A DNA stretch of 64,000 nt from Chloroflexota bacterium (lineage in GTDB: Bacteria; Chloroflexota; Anaerolineae; UBA7937; B3-Chlor). The stretch spans positions 436,118 through 500,117 of the forward strand of contig JAUVXJ010000001.1 in assembly GCA_030603665.1 (NCBI GenBank). The letters are read 5' to 3'. The notes under the pieces were generated by a model. It saw only the letters and a list, made by a program, of their open reading frames with translations. It ran no database searches and had not been told where the DNA came from. The position numbers and the translations under genes were made by a program. The first letter of the stretch is position 1, and every line of letters starts with the position of its first letter. Positions 33,778 through 43,095 of this stretch are shown piece after piece.

Positions 33778-34000
33778 CAGTCCTTCGTTGTGCATTTCGC
33801 CTTTCCAGGATTGTCGAGCGGAAGGGCGATGATGTCCTGGACCTCAACACATGTATTCAGTCCTGTGGTTGAAACTGAGTTCCTCCGCAGCTTCCTCGAC
33901 TGAGCCAACTACCTGGATGCCGAGGCTTGCGCTGCCAAGACGTCGGAATCCCTCGGGTGAGGGTCCGGCGCACGGGAGAATGGTGCTCGAGCATTTTGGT

Positions 34001-35500
34001 TTACTTCTTGGACCCCAGCGATTTCTTCCATTCCTCTAACTGCTTGCCCGCGATTTCCCGTCCACCCAGCCCAAAGGCCAGGGCTGCTGCCAGGGCAATA
34101 GCCGCTAGGGTCAGACCGAAGGCCAGGGTCACGATCTGGTCGGCCAGGCCCATCTGCGTCAGGGCTATAGCAGCGGCCAGTGCCAGGATGCTGACGCGCG
34201 CAGCCATGGCCAGCAGACCAGCCTGCGCTGCCCCGCTTGCCTGCACCGTCTCCGCCGCGAAATTCGCCAGCCAAAGCCCAAGGCCGAAGACTATCAATCC
34301 CAGGATCACCTGCATCAGGAAGACCGTGAATCCGGAGATTATGACCGCCAGTGAAGTGAAGCCTATCAGCTCTGCCGCCTCCATGCCGGCCAGGAGCATA
34401 GTCCCCACCAGCACCAAGTATCCGGCGATCTGAGACGGTGAGCGCTCCCACTTGGTCGCCTCGGCGTTCAGGCCCAGACGCGTGAGGATGGCGTCGAAAC
34501 CAACCCCCGCCAGCACTTTGGCCACCAACTGAGACAGGAGCCGCCCCACCACGTAGGAGATGGCCAGTACCAGGATCGCCGCAAAGATGCGGGGCAGAGC
34601 CAGGAGGACAATGCCCAGCATCTGGCTCGCCGGCGCGGTGATGGCGTCCAGCCCCAGCGCGTTGAGGGCGGCGATGAGGACCGGGATCAGCACCAGCACG
34701 TAGCAGATCAAGCCGATCACCCCGGACAGTTTCTGCTTGCCCATCGCCGCATCCAGCCCGGCCTTCTCGCCCAGCTTGTCGAGACCTATGGCTACCAGCA
34801 GGTTGGTGACGACACGCTGCACGATGCGTGCCGCGAACCAGCCGATGCCCAGGATGACCCCCGCCGCGAAGAGGTTGGGCAGGTAGGCGAGGACGATGGC
34901 GACCATGCCCTCAACCGGAATCAGCAGTCCTTCCACAGCAAGGGCGCCAAGCACCGCTGGCAGGAACAAAAGGAAGACCAGCCAGTACACAACGTCGCCC
35001 AGCGCTTTGGCCAAGCGGGTGCGGTCCTCTTGCTCCACGCCAGCCACGTCGCCCAGTCGATCGCCCAGCTCAGCCGCCTTCAGCACACGCACGACGAAAA
35101 AGCGGAGGATGCTGGCTATGACCCAGGCGATCAGGATCAGCACCGCAGCGCCGATGATTCGTGGTATGTACGCCGTCACCGCCGACAGGAGCTGGTTGAG
35201 GGGCGCAGTGATGAGCGTGAGACCCAGCACCTCGAAGAACGCGACCAGCACGAAGAGGAAGATCAGCCAGAACGCCGCTCTGCCGATCCACCTCTCTATG
35301 GGAATGGCTGCGCCTTCCTCTTCGTCCCCGGCGACATAGGCTGCGAGCCGGTTGTCCAGGGTGGTCCGGTGCAGTAGCCTGCGTACAATCGCAGCCACGA
35401 TCCAGGCGATCAGCCACCCCACGAACAGCACCAATCCCGCCGCGATCAACGTCCCTGCGGCACTCAGGATGGGCTGAGTGAGACTCGTCAGTAAGTCCAT
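34001..35500 (-). CDS. Multi-helix membrane protein with MscS TM-helix repeats
   Basis: 499 residues, 10-12 hydrophobic helices. It contains repeated units of the conserved TM-helix type found in small-conductance mechanosensitive channel relatives: LVLFVGWLIAWIVAAIVRRLL, ILIAWVIASILRFFVVRVL, ILGIGWFAARIVQRVVTNLL and LAISYVVGRLLSQLVAKVL, each followed by a soluble loop with a GLDKLGEKAGL-type pattern. The beta-barrel MscS domain itself is missing, so it may be a scaffold rather than a channel. ATG has TAGGAGGTTGG upstream. One of the four shared promoter elements lies about 205 bases upstream, linking it to the two-component system next door. Confidence 0.85.
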   Translation of the reverse strand: MDLLTSLTQPILSAAGTLIAAGLVLFVGWLIAWIVAAIVRRLLHRTTLDNRLAAYVAGDEEEGAAIPIERWIGRAAFWLIFLFVLVAFFEVLGLTLITAPLNQLLSAVTAYIPRIIGAAVLILIAWVIASILRFFVVRVLKAAELGDRLGDVAGVEQEDRTRLAKALGDVVYWLVFLLFLPAVLGALAVEGLLIPVEGMVAIVLAYLPNLFAAGVILGIGWFAARIVQRVVTNLLVAIGLDKLGEKAGLDAAMGKQKLSGVIGLICYVLVLIPVLIAALNALGLDAITAPASQMLGIVLLALPRIFAAILVLAISYVVGRLLSQLVAKVLAGVGFDAILTRLGLNAEATKWERSPSQIAGYLVLVGTMLLAGMEAAELIGFTSLAVIISGFTVFLMQVILGLIVFGLGLWLANFAAETVQASGAAQAGLLAMAARVSILALAAAIALTQMGLADQIVTLAFGLTLAAIALAAALAFGLGGREIAGKQLEEWKKSLGSKK

Positions 35501-35706
35501 TGTTCCAACCTCCTATTCACTCTATTCACTTCGTTCATCATTCCGGCCTCCACGCTCGAGCACCTCCTCAGCGCGAAGCTGTTCAACGTCCTCCAGTTAT
35601 AGCACGTCTGAGCAGACGAGTCAAGAGAGTGCAGAAACCGGGCTATGTGATCGTCCACCCATGACGCAGGAGTGGCCGCGAGTGGTGAGACACTCGCCCC
35701 ATAACC

Positions 35707-35774
35707 ATTGTATCGCATATCCTCTCCGGGCGCATCAGTCATTCGTTCAGTTTTCGACCTGTACAATCGTCTAG
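35707..35774 (-). promoter_or_regulatory. Shared promoter/operator element, copy 1
   Basis: Minus strand: CTAGACGATTGTACAG, 8 bases, CTGAACGAAT, then ACTGATGCG, 18 bases and TACAAT (-10). The two half-sites form an inverted repeat. It faces the MscS-like gene. Confidence 0.7.
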
Positions 35775-36181
35775 TTCTGCATTGCACAGTTCGTCCGGTT
35801 GTCACCCTTGCTAGCCCACGCTCCAGCGCCTGAGGGTCCTATGTGGGTCCGGATTCGTGCTGGTGGCGCCACCCTTGCCAGGGACTGATCGTACCTCAAC
35901 CCCTATTGACGATGCGGAGCGTGGGCTTGCCTGCGGCCTCACGGCATGATAGACTAGGGAACAGCCAAGAACATTCTTGGAGAGGGCCTTGCCATGTGAA
36001 TCCCCCTTCCCCCGCGCGTGAGCTCGGGAGGACCGCGGGCGCGCATCACCGTTAGGGTGATGGGAGCACCAAGCGACTCTTCAAAGGGGACAGTTGCGCA
36101 GCAGACCGCCGCGACCGCTACGTTCGGTCAGCAAGTCCTCGGTTCATCTGACGTGCTGGCTGTAACAAAGACCAGAGGCGA
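35775..36181. other. Gap before the histidine kinase gene
   Basis: About 400 bases with no coding frame of note. CGTTCGGTCAG at about 36122 is a weak match to the half-site of the shared element, but the rest of that element is absent. Confidence 0.4.
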
Positions 36182-38989
36182 GTGATGATGGAGATGGATA
36201 GCTTCCGCTTAAACCGAGCTGCCGGTGTGTTGCTCGGGGGGCTGGCCCTCTTCGGGCTATACCTCACCAGTTCTTACAGCTACCTTCTCTTCCACAGCCT
36301 CGCCGAGATATTCAGCATCGTCGTGGCCTTTGGCATCTTCGTCATCTTCTGGAATGCGCGGCGATTTGTGGACAACAGCTACTTCCTGTTCGTGGGCATC
36401 GCCTACCTCTCCGTGGGAATCCTGGACCTCTTCCACACACTAGCCTATACCGGCATGGGCGTGTTCCCGGGATCAGACACCAACCTGGCGACTCAACTCT
36501 GGATCGCCGCCCGTTATGTCCAGAGCATATCTCTGCTTCTCGCGCCTCTCTTCATCCGGAGGAAGCTGAGGGCCGATTTGGCCCTTGCAGCCTACACCAT
36601 GGGGGTGGGGCTCCTGCTCGGCGCCATCTTCTACTGGGACATTTTTCCTGTCTGCTTTGTGGAAGGGGTGGGACTGACCCCATTCAAGGTCGTCAGCGAG
36701 TACGTCATCTCTCTTATTCTTCTGGCGTCTCTGGCTTTGCTTTACCGGCAGCGCAGGGAGTTCGAAACAAGCGTGCTGCGACTGCTGACAGTATCCATTA
36801 TACTGGCCGTCGCTTCCGGGCTGGCGTTCACGCAATACGCGCATGCCTACGCTGTGGCCAACATGATGGGGCACCTCCTCAAGATCGTCTCCTTCTACCT
36901 GGTCTACAAGGCTGTGGTGGAGACAGCACTGGTCAAGCCTTACGACCTTCTGTTCAGGGACTTGAAGCGGGAGGGGGAGGCGCTGCAGGAGAGTGAGCAC
37001 AGGTATCGCGAGCTCGTTGAAAACCTGGACGACGTTATCTACACCATAAACAAGAACGGAGTGGTGACCTACATTAGCCCGGCCGTCGAGTCGCTCATCG
37101 GATACACTCCACAAGAGGTGGTTGGTCGTCCTTTCCTTGAATCCATGCTGTCGGAGGACATCCAAGCCACTACTCACGTCATCCAGAGGATCCTCTCTGG
37201 CGAGTTCGTCGGTCCCAGTCAGTATCGGGTCCTGGCCAAGTCTGGAGAGGTTCGCTGGATACGCACTTCCAGCCGGCCTATCTTCGCCGAAGATCAAGTT
37301 ATCGGGTTGCGGGGTGTGCTGTCGGACATCACCGAGCGCAAGTGGGCGGAGGAAGAACTGGGGCGGTATGCGGAGGAGGTGACAGAGCGGGTCAAAGAAC
37401 TGGATTGCCTCTATGGCATCTCCGCCCTGGTTGAGAAGCCTGGGTTGACTCTGGAGGAGACACTTCAAGGAGTGGTGGAACTGATCCCTCCCGCCTGGAG
37501 GAATCCGGAGATAGCCTGCGCACGCTTGTCCGTTGAAGATCAGGAGTACAGAACAGACAACTATGAGGAGACCGCCTGGCGGCAAACCACGGAGATCGCG
37601 GTAAGCGGTGTGCAGACCGGAACGGTTCAGGTCTGCTACTTGGAGGAAAGGCCGGAACTGCATGAGGGCCCTTTCCTCCAGGAAGAGCGGCGTCTGCTCG
37701 ATGCTATCGCGGAACGTCTGGGGCGCATCATCGAGGGTAAGCGGGCGGAGGAGAGGCTAGTCGAGGCCAAGGAAGCTGCCGAAAAGGCCCAACGTGCGGC
37801 AGATGAGCGGCGGCAGGAGGCGGAACGGCGGCGCAGAGCAGCTGAGAGCCTGGCCGACATCATGACTGTCCTGAACTCCAACCAACCCTTGAGTGAAGTG
37901 CTGGACTACATCACCTCGCAGGCGGGACGGTTGCTCGACAACGACGCGGTGGCCATATATAGGGTTGAAGACGAAGGAAGGCTGTCCATCCGGGCGGCCC
38001 AAGGTCTCCCGCTCACGTACACCCTTGATCAGCAGGCTCCCATTGGACGCCAAGCCTTGGAGCAAGCCATTGCCTCCGGCAAAGCCATCGTCGGGTCCAA
38101 CCTTGGCGGTCACGCCTCCGGCGAAGGCAAGCCACCTCGGGATGCGGAGAGTGAGCCACTCGCCACAACGTCGGCTGATCTGTATGAGTCGATACTTGCA
38201 GCGCCTATCACCTCGGGAGACGAACCCTACGGGGGGATTGCCCTCTACTATTCGGATCCCCGAGACTTCACCCAGGAGGAGACTGAACTAGCGACCGTCT
38301 TTGCCGATCAGATTGGCCTGGCCATCGAGAACGCCCGGTTGAGGGATCAGGTCCGAGAGGCAGCCGCGATCGCTGAGCGGGAGCGGCTTGCCCGCGACCT
38401 GCACGATGCGGTCACACAGACCTTGTTCTCGGCAAGCCTGATCGCCGAAACGCTGCCGCGGATATGGGAACGCAGTCCAGAGAGGGCCGAGGAGGGACTC
38501 GAGGAACTTCGCAAGCTGACCCAAGGCGCGTTGGCCGAGATGCGCACCCTTCTATTGGAGTTGCGACCGGCATCCCTGACGGACAAGCCACTGGCGGAAA
38601 TACTGGGCCACTTGACGCAAGCCGTGACCAGCCGATCCCGCACACCTGTGACATTGATGGTAGAGGGGGACAGCTCCCTACCAGCAGAGATACAAGTCGC
38701 ACTCTACCGCATCGCTCAGGAAGCCCTCAACAACGTCGCCAAGCACGCTGCGGCGACCGAGGTGTCGGTGCGCCTCAACTGCGAGCCAGGGCGGGTATTG
38801 CTCAGCATTGAGGACGATGGGCGCGGCTTCGATGCCAGCGAGGCCTTGCCAGACCAGTTGGGCCTGCGCATTATGAGGGAGCGAGCAGAGACAATCGGCG
38901 CCACACTGGAGATCAGTAGCGACCCCGGTCAAGGTACCCAGGTCAGGGTCGACTGGGAGGAGACTGCCAGGAGGCGATCCAATGAGTGA
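36182..38989 (+). CDS. Hybrid-input sensor histidine kinase: MASE3-PAS-GAF-GAF-HisKA_3-HATPase
   Basis: 935 residues. An N-terminal MASE3-type membrane sensor (about 10-255; LFHSLAEIFSIVVAFGIFVIFWN, SVGILDLFHTLAY) has 7-8 helices. A PAS domain (about 275-395) ends ITERKWAEEEL; a degenerate GAF-like part (400-520), a charged coiled coil (520-560), and a GAF domain (565-720) follow. The kinase core is of the NarL-partner type: phospho-accepting H near 741 in RDLHDAVTQTLFSASL, N-box QEALNNVAKH and DDGRGFD. GTG/ATG triplet start (36182, 36185, 36188) after AGAGGCG. It overlaps the response regulator by 8 bases. The signal is unknown and may be a small molecule at the membrane. Confidence 0.93.
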   Translation: MMMEMDSFRLNRAAGVLLGGLALFGLYLTSSYSYLLFHSLAEIFSIVVAFGIFVIFWNARRFVDNSYFLFVGIAYLSVGILDLFHTLAYTGMGVFPGSDTNLATQLWIAARYVQSISLLLAPLFIRRKLRADLALAAYTMGVGLLLGAIFYWDIFPVCFVEGVGLTPFKVVSEYVISLILLASLALLYRQRREFETSVLRLLTVSIILAVASGLAFTQYAHAYAVANMMGHLLKIVSFYLVYKAVVETALVKPYDLLFRDLKREGEALQESEHRYRELVENLDDVIYTINKNGVVTYISPAVESLIGYTPQEVVGRPFLESMLSEDIQATTHVIQRILSGEFVGPSQYRVLAKSGEVRWIRTSSRPIFAEDQVIGLRGVLSDITERKWAEEELGRYAEEVTERVKELDCLYGISALVEKPGLTLEETLQGVVELIPPAWRNPEIACARLSVEDQEYRTDNYEETAWRQTTEIAVSGVQTGTVQVCYLEERPELHEGPFLQEERRLLDAIAERLGRIIEGKRAEERLVEAKEAAEKAQRAADERRQEAERRRRAAESLADIMTVLNSNQPLSEVLDYITSQAGRLLDNDAVAIYRVEDEGRLSIRAAQGLPLTYTLDQQAPIGRQALEQAIASGKAIVGSNLGGHASGEGKPPRDAESEPLATTSADLYESILAAPITSGDEPYGGIALYYSDPRDFTQEETELATVFADQIGLAIENARLRDQVREAAAIAERERLARDLHDAVTQTLFSASLIAETLPRIWERSPERAEEGLEELRKLTQGALAEMRTLLLELRPASLTDKPLAEILGHLTQAVTSRSRTPVTLMVEGDSSLPAEIQVALYRIAQEALNNVAKHAAATEVSVRLNCEPGRVLLSIEDDGRGFDASEALPDQLGLRIMRERAETIGATLEISSDPGQGTQVRVDWEETARRRSNE

Positions 38990-39623
38990 GCCCAAGAGGA
39001 TCCGCATTGTGGCTGTAGATGACCATGAGGTTGTGCGCTCCGGTCTGCGCTTCTCACTCATGGCCTTCGATGATCTGGAGTTAGTTGGTGAGGCTGCCGA
39101 CGGTGAGGAGGCTCTTCGGGTATGTAGCGAGGTTCAGCCCGACGTCGTCCTCATGGATATGATGATGCCCAGAATGGGCGGCGCTGAGGCAACGGAGGCT
39201 CTTCTGCGCAACCATCCAGAAATGAAGGTTATCGCCTTGACCAGTTTCGAGGAGGGAACGCGGGTCCAGGAGGCCCTGCAAGCAGGAGCCATCGGATACC
39301 TGCTGAAGGACGTGGGCGCCGATGAGCTGGTACGTGCCATCCGCGCCGCTCACGCTGGTCGCGCCACTCTGTCCCCTGAGGCCGCGAGGGCGCTGGCCAA
39401 GGCTGCCATTGAGCCCCCCGAGCTTGGGCAAGACCTGACCAAGCGAGAGCGGGAGGTGCTGGCCCTACTGGTCGAGGGGAAAGGCAATTCCGAGATCGCA
39501 GAAGTATTGAACATCAGTCACCACACCGTCAGATTCCACGTCAGCACCATCCTCTCCAAGCTGAATGCGGCCAATCGCGCTGAGGCCGCAGCCCTGGCCG
39601 TCAAACACCATCTGCTGGACTGA
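38982..39623 (+). CDS. NarL/FixJ-family response regulator
   Basis: 213 residues. Receiver domain with the acidic pair DD (AVDDHEV), phospho-accepting D59 (VVLMDMMMPRMGG) and K near 108 (YLLKDVGADEL). The C-terminal LuxR-type HTH (about 150-210) reads LTKREREVLALLVEGKGNSEIAEVLNISHHTVRFHVSTIL. It overlaps the kinase gene by 8 bases, so the pair is translationally coupled and surely cognate. It is the best candidate in the window for binding the inverted repeats of the four shared promoter elements, since NarL-type proteins use such half-site pairs; this is inference. Confidence 0.95.
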   Translation: MSEPKRIRIVAVDDHEVVRSGLRFSLMAFDDLELVGEAADGEEALRVCSEVQPDVVLMDMMMPRMGGAEATEALLRNHPEMKVIALTSFEEGTRVQEALQAGAIGYLLKDVGADELVRAIRAAHAGRATLSPEAARALAKAAIEPPELGQDLTKREREVLALLVEGKGNSEIAEVLNISHHTVRFHVSTILSKLNAANRAEAAALAVKHHLLD

Positions 39624-39829
39624 CGGAGAGCGGCCAGCCCGGGTCTTCCTCTCGGCCCCTGTCCCCTCAAACCGGTCCAACCTTGATCTGCCCCCGTCAG
39701 AGACTGACCCCCTCAACCTCACCAACCGCCTAGAGCGGACCCACTCGTGATTCACCCAGAAGAGGAGCGCTTCATCCTCGCCACATACCTCCCGAAGGCC
39801 TCTACCTGCATGAATGTCCCAACGAGAAC

Positions 39830-39897
39830 CTAGACATTCGTACAGGTCGTAGACTGAACGAATGCCTGATGTGCGGGCGTCGGTTTCCTTGTATCAT
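39830..39897 (+). promoter_or_regulatory. Shared promoter/operator element, copy 2
   Basis: CTAGACATTCGTACAG, 8 bases (GTCGTAGA), CTGAACGAAT, then GCCTGATGTG, 18 bases and TATCAT. Aligns base for base in length with copy 1. It lies 114 bases before the start of the lone receiver protein. Confidence 0.75.
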
Positions 39898-40010
39898 GGA
39901 TACAGTAGATGAACAGTCAAGATGTGGATCATGGCGTCCACTTCAAGCTACCAGGGTGGGATCGTGACCGCAGAGAGCGCGCCGGCACACTCTGCAACGG
40001 AGGTTCATCA

Positions 40011-40427
40011 GTGAATCAGGACACCAAGACACGGATAATCGTTGCAGACGCAGATCAACGAGTTCGCTCGGCCCTGAGGATCCTGCTTCAGGAGGAACCG
40101 GGGCTGGTTGTGGTTGGTGAGAGCTCAGACCTGCCGAGCCTGATGGCCCAGGTCGCAGAGCTAGTGCCGGACCTGGTTCTACTGGACTGGGAGTTGCCAG
40201 GAAGACCAGCAGCGGCTATACTTGTTGCTCAGACAACGATCGACTACAGGCCTATGATCATCGTCTTCAGCGCCCGGCCAGAATCGGAGGAGGCAGTCCT
40301 CGCCGCGGGCGCCGATGCCTTCGTAAGCAAAGGAGACCCGCCGGAAGCGTTGCTATCGGCATTCCGGCGATTGACGCAGAAGTCGGGAAAGGGGGTGAAC
40401 GATCAAGAGCAGAAGACTGGTGACTAA
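40011..40427 (+). CDS. Single-domain response regulator (receiver only)
   Basis: 138 residues. Receiver features: D59 (VLLDWELPG), T/S in VFSARP and K107 (FVSKGDPP). There is no output domain; the tail is charged and short. GTG 40011 is preferred because GGAGG lies 8 bases upstream. The longer ATG frame from 39909 would begin only 12 bases after the -10 box. It may act as a phosphate sink or a competing target for the upstream kinase. It precedes a DUF308 gene by 73 bases and both follow shared promoter element copy 2. Confidence 0.85.
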   Translation: MNQDTKTRIIVADADQRVRSALRILLQEEPGLVVVGESSDLPSLMAQVAELVPDLVLLDWELPGRPAAAILVAQTTIDYRPMIIVFSARPESEEAVLAAGADAFVSKGDPPEALLSAFRRLTQKSGKGVNDQEQKTGD

Positions 40428-40500
40428 ACGGGCGACCACGGTTGCCCGCCTATCGCAGACTGATAGTTGAGCAACCTCAAAGAAGAAACAAGGAGGCAAC

Positions 40501-41058
40501 ATGGCAGTAGCAGAGGTTTCACAAAAAGAGGCGGCGAGCCTGTGGTGGCTGGTCCTGCTGCGCGGCATCGCGGCGCTCCTGGTGGGGATCTTCCTCCTCG
40601 CCTCTCCCGCGATGACCACGGTGGTGCTGATCACCTTCATCGGTGCCTACTGGTTGGTCGACGGCATCTTCTCCTTGATCTCGATGTTCGTTGACCGCAC
40701 GGCCTGGGGGCTGAAGCTGGCCCTCGGTATCCTGGGCATCTTGGCCGGCATTTATGTGCTGCGCCATCCGCTGTGGGCCAGCGTCCTGGTCGTCACGTTC
40801 GTGATCATCCTCCTGGGCATCCAGGGTCTAATCGCGGGCATTCTACACCTCATCCATGGTTTCAGGGGCGGAGGATGGGGGTCAGTGGTCCTGGGCGTTC
40901 TCTACATCCTCTTCGGCCTGGTACTACTGGCGAACACGTACGTTGCCGCTATCTCGCTCCCGATCATACTCGGCATCTTCGGGATAATCGGCGGCATCAC
41001 CCTGATTGTGGTCTCGTTCCGCGTGCGCGGGCTGGCCACACAAGGGGCAACGGCGTAG
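40501..41058 (+). CDS. DUF308 (HdeD-like) membrane protein 1
   Basis: 185 residues with six membrane helices in three hairpins, the HdeD/DUF308 pattern (LLRGIAALLVGIFLLASPAMTTVVLITFIGAYWLVDGIFSL, then two similar repeats). Family members are linked to acid or envelope stress; the mechanism is unknown. ATG after AAGGAGGCAAC. Probably cotranscribed with the lone receiver. A paralogue lies at 45002-45544. Confidence 0.88.
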   Translation: MAVAEVSQKEAASLWWLVLLRGIAALLVGIFLLASPAMTTVVLITFIGAYWLVDGIFSLISMFVDRTAWGLKLALGILGILAGIYVLRHPLWASVLVVTFVIILLGIQGLIAGILHLIHGFRGGGWGSVVLGVLYILFGLVLLANTYVAAISLPIILGIFGIIGGITLIVVSFRVRGLATQGATA

Positions 41059-41287
41059 GTAGGTTCCGCTGAGCCTAGCTGCGCCGGATCCCAACAGATC
41101 TAAGTTGGTAGGAACGGCTATGACACCGAGTTTATGTGAGGCAGCCAGACCACCCATTCAGGTCAGTCAGGCAGCGAACCGCGCGAGGTCAAGACTCGAT
41201 CGCTGGCTGCGTCACTCTCACCGCTAGGTCCGGACATATCTCAATCAACAGCTTGGCACAGTATTGACAAGAAAGGAGCGATAAGAC

Positions 41288-41590
41288 ATGGAAGATCAAG
41301 ACTATGGTTTCTGGGAGGCGCTGTTTGACTTCTCTTTCTCGAAATTCGTCACTGTCGAACTGGTGAGGGTCCTGTACGTGCTGGCCATCATCCTCGCGGC
41401 GCTTGCAGCGGTCGCCTCGGCCGTGGGAGCCTTCTTCAACTACGGCATCCTGATGGGCATCTTCAGCGCCGCGATGGCGGCGGTCGGCTTCGTCGTGGTA
41501 GTGCTGCTGGCCCGAGTGTGGCTGGAGATCTTCGTCGTTCTCTTCAGAATCGCCGACCACACCAGAGAGATCGCCGAGAAGAGAGACTAG
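41288..41590 (+). CDS. DUF4282 membrane protein
   Basis: 100 residues. The start FWEALFDFSFSKFVTVELVRVLY and the two helices (VLAIILAALAAVASAVGAFF, GFVVVVLLARVWLEIFVVLFRI) are the DUF4282 pattern. The C-terminus DHTREIAEK is cytoplasmic. ATG after AAGGAGCGATAAG. A strong hairpin terminator follows. Function of the family is unknown. Confidence 0.85.
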   Translation: MEDQDYGFWEALFDFSFSKFVTVELVRVLYVLAIILAALAAVASAVGAFFNYGILMGIFSAAMAAVGFVVVVLLARVWLEIFVVLFRIADHTREIAEKRD

Positions 41591-41616
41591 GGTATAGCAG
41601 ATCGCTGCGACTAACA

Positions 41617-41650
41617 CGTTGGCCACCACGTCGCAAGGTGGTGGCCAACG
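41617..41650 (+). terminator. Hairpin terminator after the DUF4282 gene
   Basis: Perfect 13-bp stem CGTTGGCCACCAC / GTGGTGGCCAACG with an 8-base loop, 27 bases after the stop. No clear T-run. Confidence 0.6.
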
Positions 41651-41708
41651 CGGACTACTGTGGCCAAGGCTACTATGCCAGGCAGAATCGCGATAGAGGA
41701 GGATGTCT

Positions 41709-42125
41709 ATGAAACAGCGCAACAGCGTGTTCAGGATGAAGTCCCTCCGGTGGACGGCCGTTCTACTGGTCGTCGTCGCCGCCCTGCTCCTGGCGGCTTG
41801 CGGCGACGTCTTGGGCGGGGACAAAGCCGACGTGGATAGGGTGGACACTCAGTCCATGGCGGGCAGTCCACCAACCTACTTCGCCATCGCACACGGCCAT
41901 CTCCCCGACGCGTGTACCAGTCTGGGCCGCACACAACAGCGGGTGGCCATGAGGACCATCATGGTCACTCTCTACACCAGGCAATCGGACGACGCCTTCT
42001 GTGCTCCCGTGCTGGTGCCCTTCAGGGAAAGGATCCGGCTTGACGTCAGCGGTCTATCGGCGGGCCAATACAGCGTGGATGTCAATGGCGCCGTGACCAC
42101 CCTCAACTTGATGGAGAGTCATTGA
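41709..42125 (+). CDS. Hypothetical lipoprotein
   Basis: 138 residues. A lipoprotein signal (KSLRWTAVLLVVVAALLLAACG) with lipobox LLAAC precedes a globular part with two cysteines and a YSVDVNGAVTTLNL ending that looks like a small beta-sandwich. Function unknown. ATG 41709 is preferred over 41703 because AGGAGG then sits 6 bases away. It lies between two hairpins or repeats and is probably transcribed alone. Confidence 0.75.
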   Translation: MKQRNSVFRMKSLRWTAVLLVVVAALLLAACGDVLGGDKADVDRVDTQSMAGSPPTYFAIAHGHLPDACTSLGRTQQRVAMRTIMVTLYTRQSDDAFCAPVLVPFRERIRLDVSGLSAGQYSVDVNGAVTTLNLMESH

Positions 42126-42140
42126 GGCGGACACGTTGGA

Positions 42141-42193
42141 CCCTTGCGAAGGATTAGATCCTTCGACAGGCTCAGGACAGGCCTTCGCAAGGG
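42141..42193. repeat. GAAGG-type dispersed intergenic repeat, copy a
   Basis: CCCTTGCGAAGG and CCTTCGCAAGGG form a perfect 12-bp inverted repeat around CCTTCGACAGGCTCAGGACA. Related copies are at 59995-60065 and 60936-60987. Confidence 0.8.
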
Positions 42194-42388
42194 TGAGACT
42201 TGGATAAGTCAATGCGTGAAGGGTGGCCAGTCTGTTCCGGTGGAACGTCGGCAAGGACTCCGACAGTAGCACCTGCAAATGGGTGCCACCGACGGGCGGC
42301 ACCTATGGTCCACAAATCATTCTGCATCTTGGGCGAGTCGAGGAGAACGACACAGGCAAAACTATCAAAGACATAGAGGGAGGATAGC

Positions 42389-43012
42389 ATGGCAAACAAG
42401 GATGTGAAGACGGTCACGGTGATGGGCTTTGGCCGCCGGCTAGCGGCGAACCTCATCGACATGATGTTCGTATGGGTGTTTGGCCTACTACTTGGCACCG
42501 CGGTGGGCGTAGCCGGACTGCTGGTGGGCATGTTCACCCCTGACCGGCCAATGGCGCTGAACCTGCTGATCGTCGCTTCAGGGCTCATCTTCTCCGTCGT
42601 CTACTACATTGGCTCCTGGGCGAAGACCGGCCAGACCATCGGCAAGATGACCATAGGCGTCAAAGTGGTGGGGGCAGACGGGAACCCTCCTTCGTGGGGG
42701 GCGGCGATCCTGCGATACATCGGCTACATGGTGAACATCATAGTCTTCTCCATCGGCTTCCTGTGGATCGTCTTCGACGGGAAACGTCAGGGGTGGCACG
42801 ACAAGCTTGCTGGCACCTACGTGGTGTACGTGGAGGACCGATTCGACTCGGTTGATGACGTCGAGTTGGCACCCGCGGAAGGCGAGAGGCGCTGGGTCTG
42901 GGTCCTCCTGTGGCTGCTTCTGGCGATCAGCGTCCCCGGGTCCCTGGTGGGCGTATGGTCGATGGGCCCGTACGTGGGCCAAGCATTAACTACGCTCCTG
43001 TCGGGTCAGTAG
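42389..43012 (+). CDS. RDD-family membrane protein
   Basis: 207 residues. The RDD signature region is GFGRRLAANLIDMMFVWVFGLL, and the second conserved block is GQTIGKMTIGVKVVGADGNPPSWGAAILRYIGYMVN followed by FDGKRQGWHDKLAGTYVV. Four helices, the last near the C-terminus (VWVLLWLLLAISVPGSLV) after an acidic linker. RDD proteins are thought to be small transporters or membrane factors; no substrate is predictable. ATG after GGGAGGATAGC. A strong terminator follows. Confidence 0.88.
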   Translation: MANKDVKTVTVMGFGRRLAANLIDMMFVWVFGLLLGTAVGVAGLLVGMFTPDRPMALNLLIVASGLIFSVVYYIGSWAKTGQTIGKMTIGVKVVGADGNPPSWGAAILRYIGYMVNIIVFSIGFLWIVFDGKRQGWHDKLAGTYVVYVEDRFDSVDDVELAPAEGERRWVWVLLWLLLAISVPGSLVGVWSMGPYVGQALTTLLSGQ

Positions 43013-43046
43013 ACTGGAGATAGATCAAGCGCAGACAGAGACCGTT

Positions 43047-43074
43047 CGTTGAGAGGGCTCCCGCCCTCTCAACG
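43047..43074 (+). terminator. Rho-independent-type terminator after the RDD gene
   Basis: Perfect 12-bp stem CGTTGAGAGGGC / GCCCTCTCAACG, loop TCCC, followed by CATTTT. Confidence 0.8.
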
Positions 43075-43095
43075 CATTTTGGACGAGGTGGCCAG

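Noticed and set aside
36473..37663. 396-codon minus-strand frame inside the histidine kinase
   Set aside because: Shadow of a real gene; composition and lack of motifs show that it is antisense.
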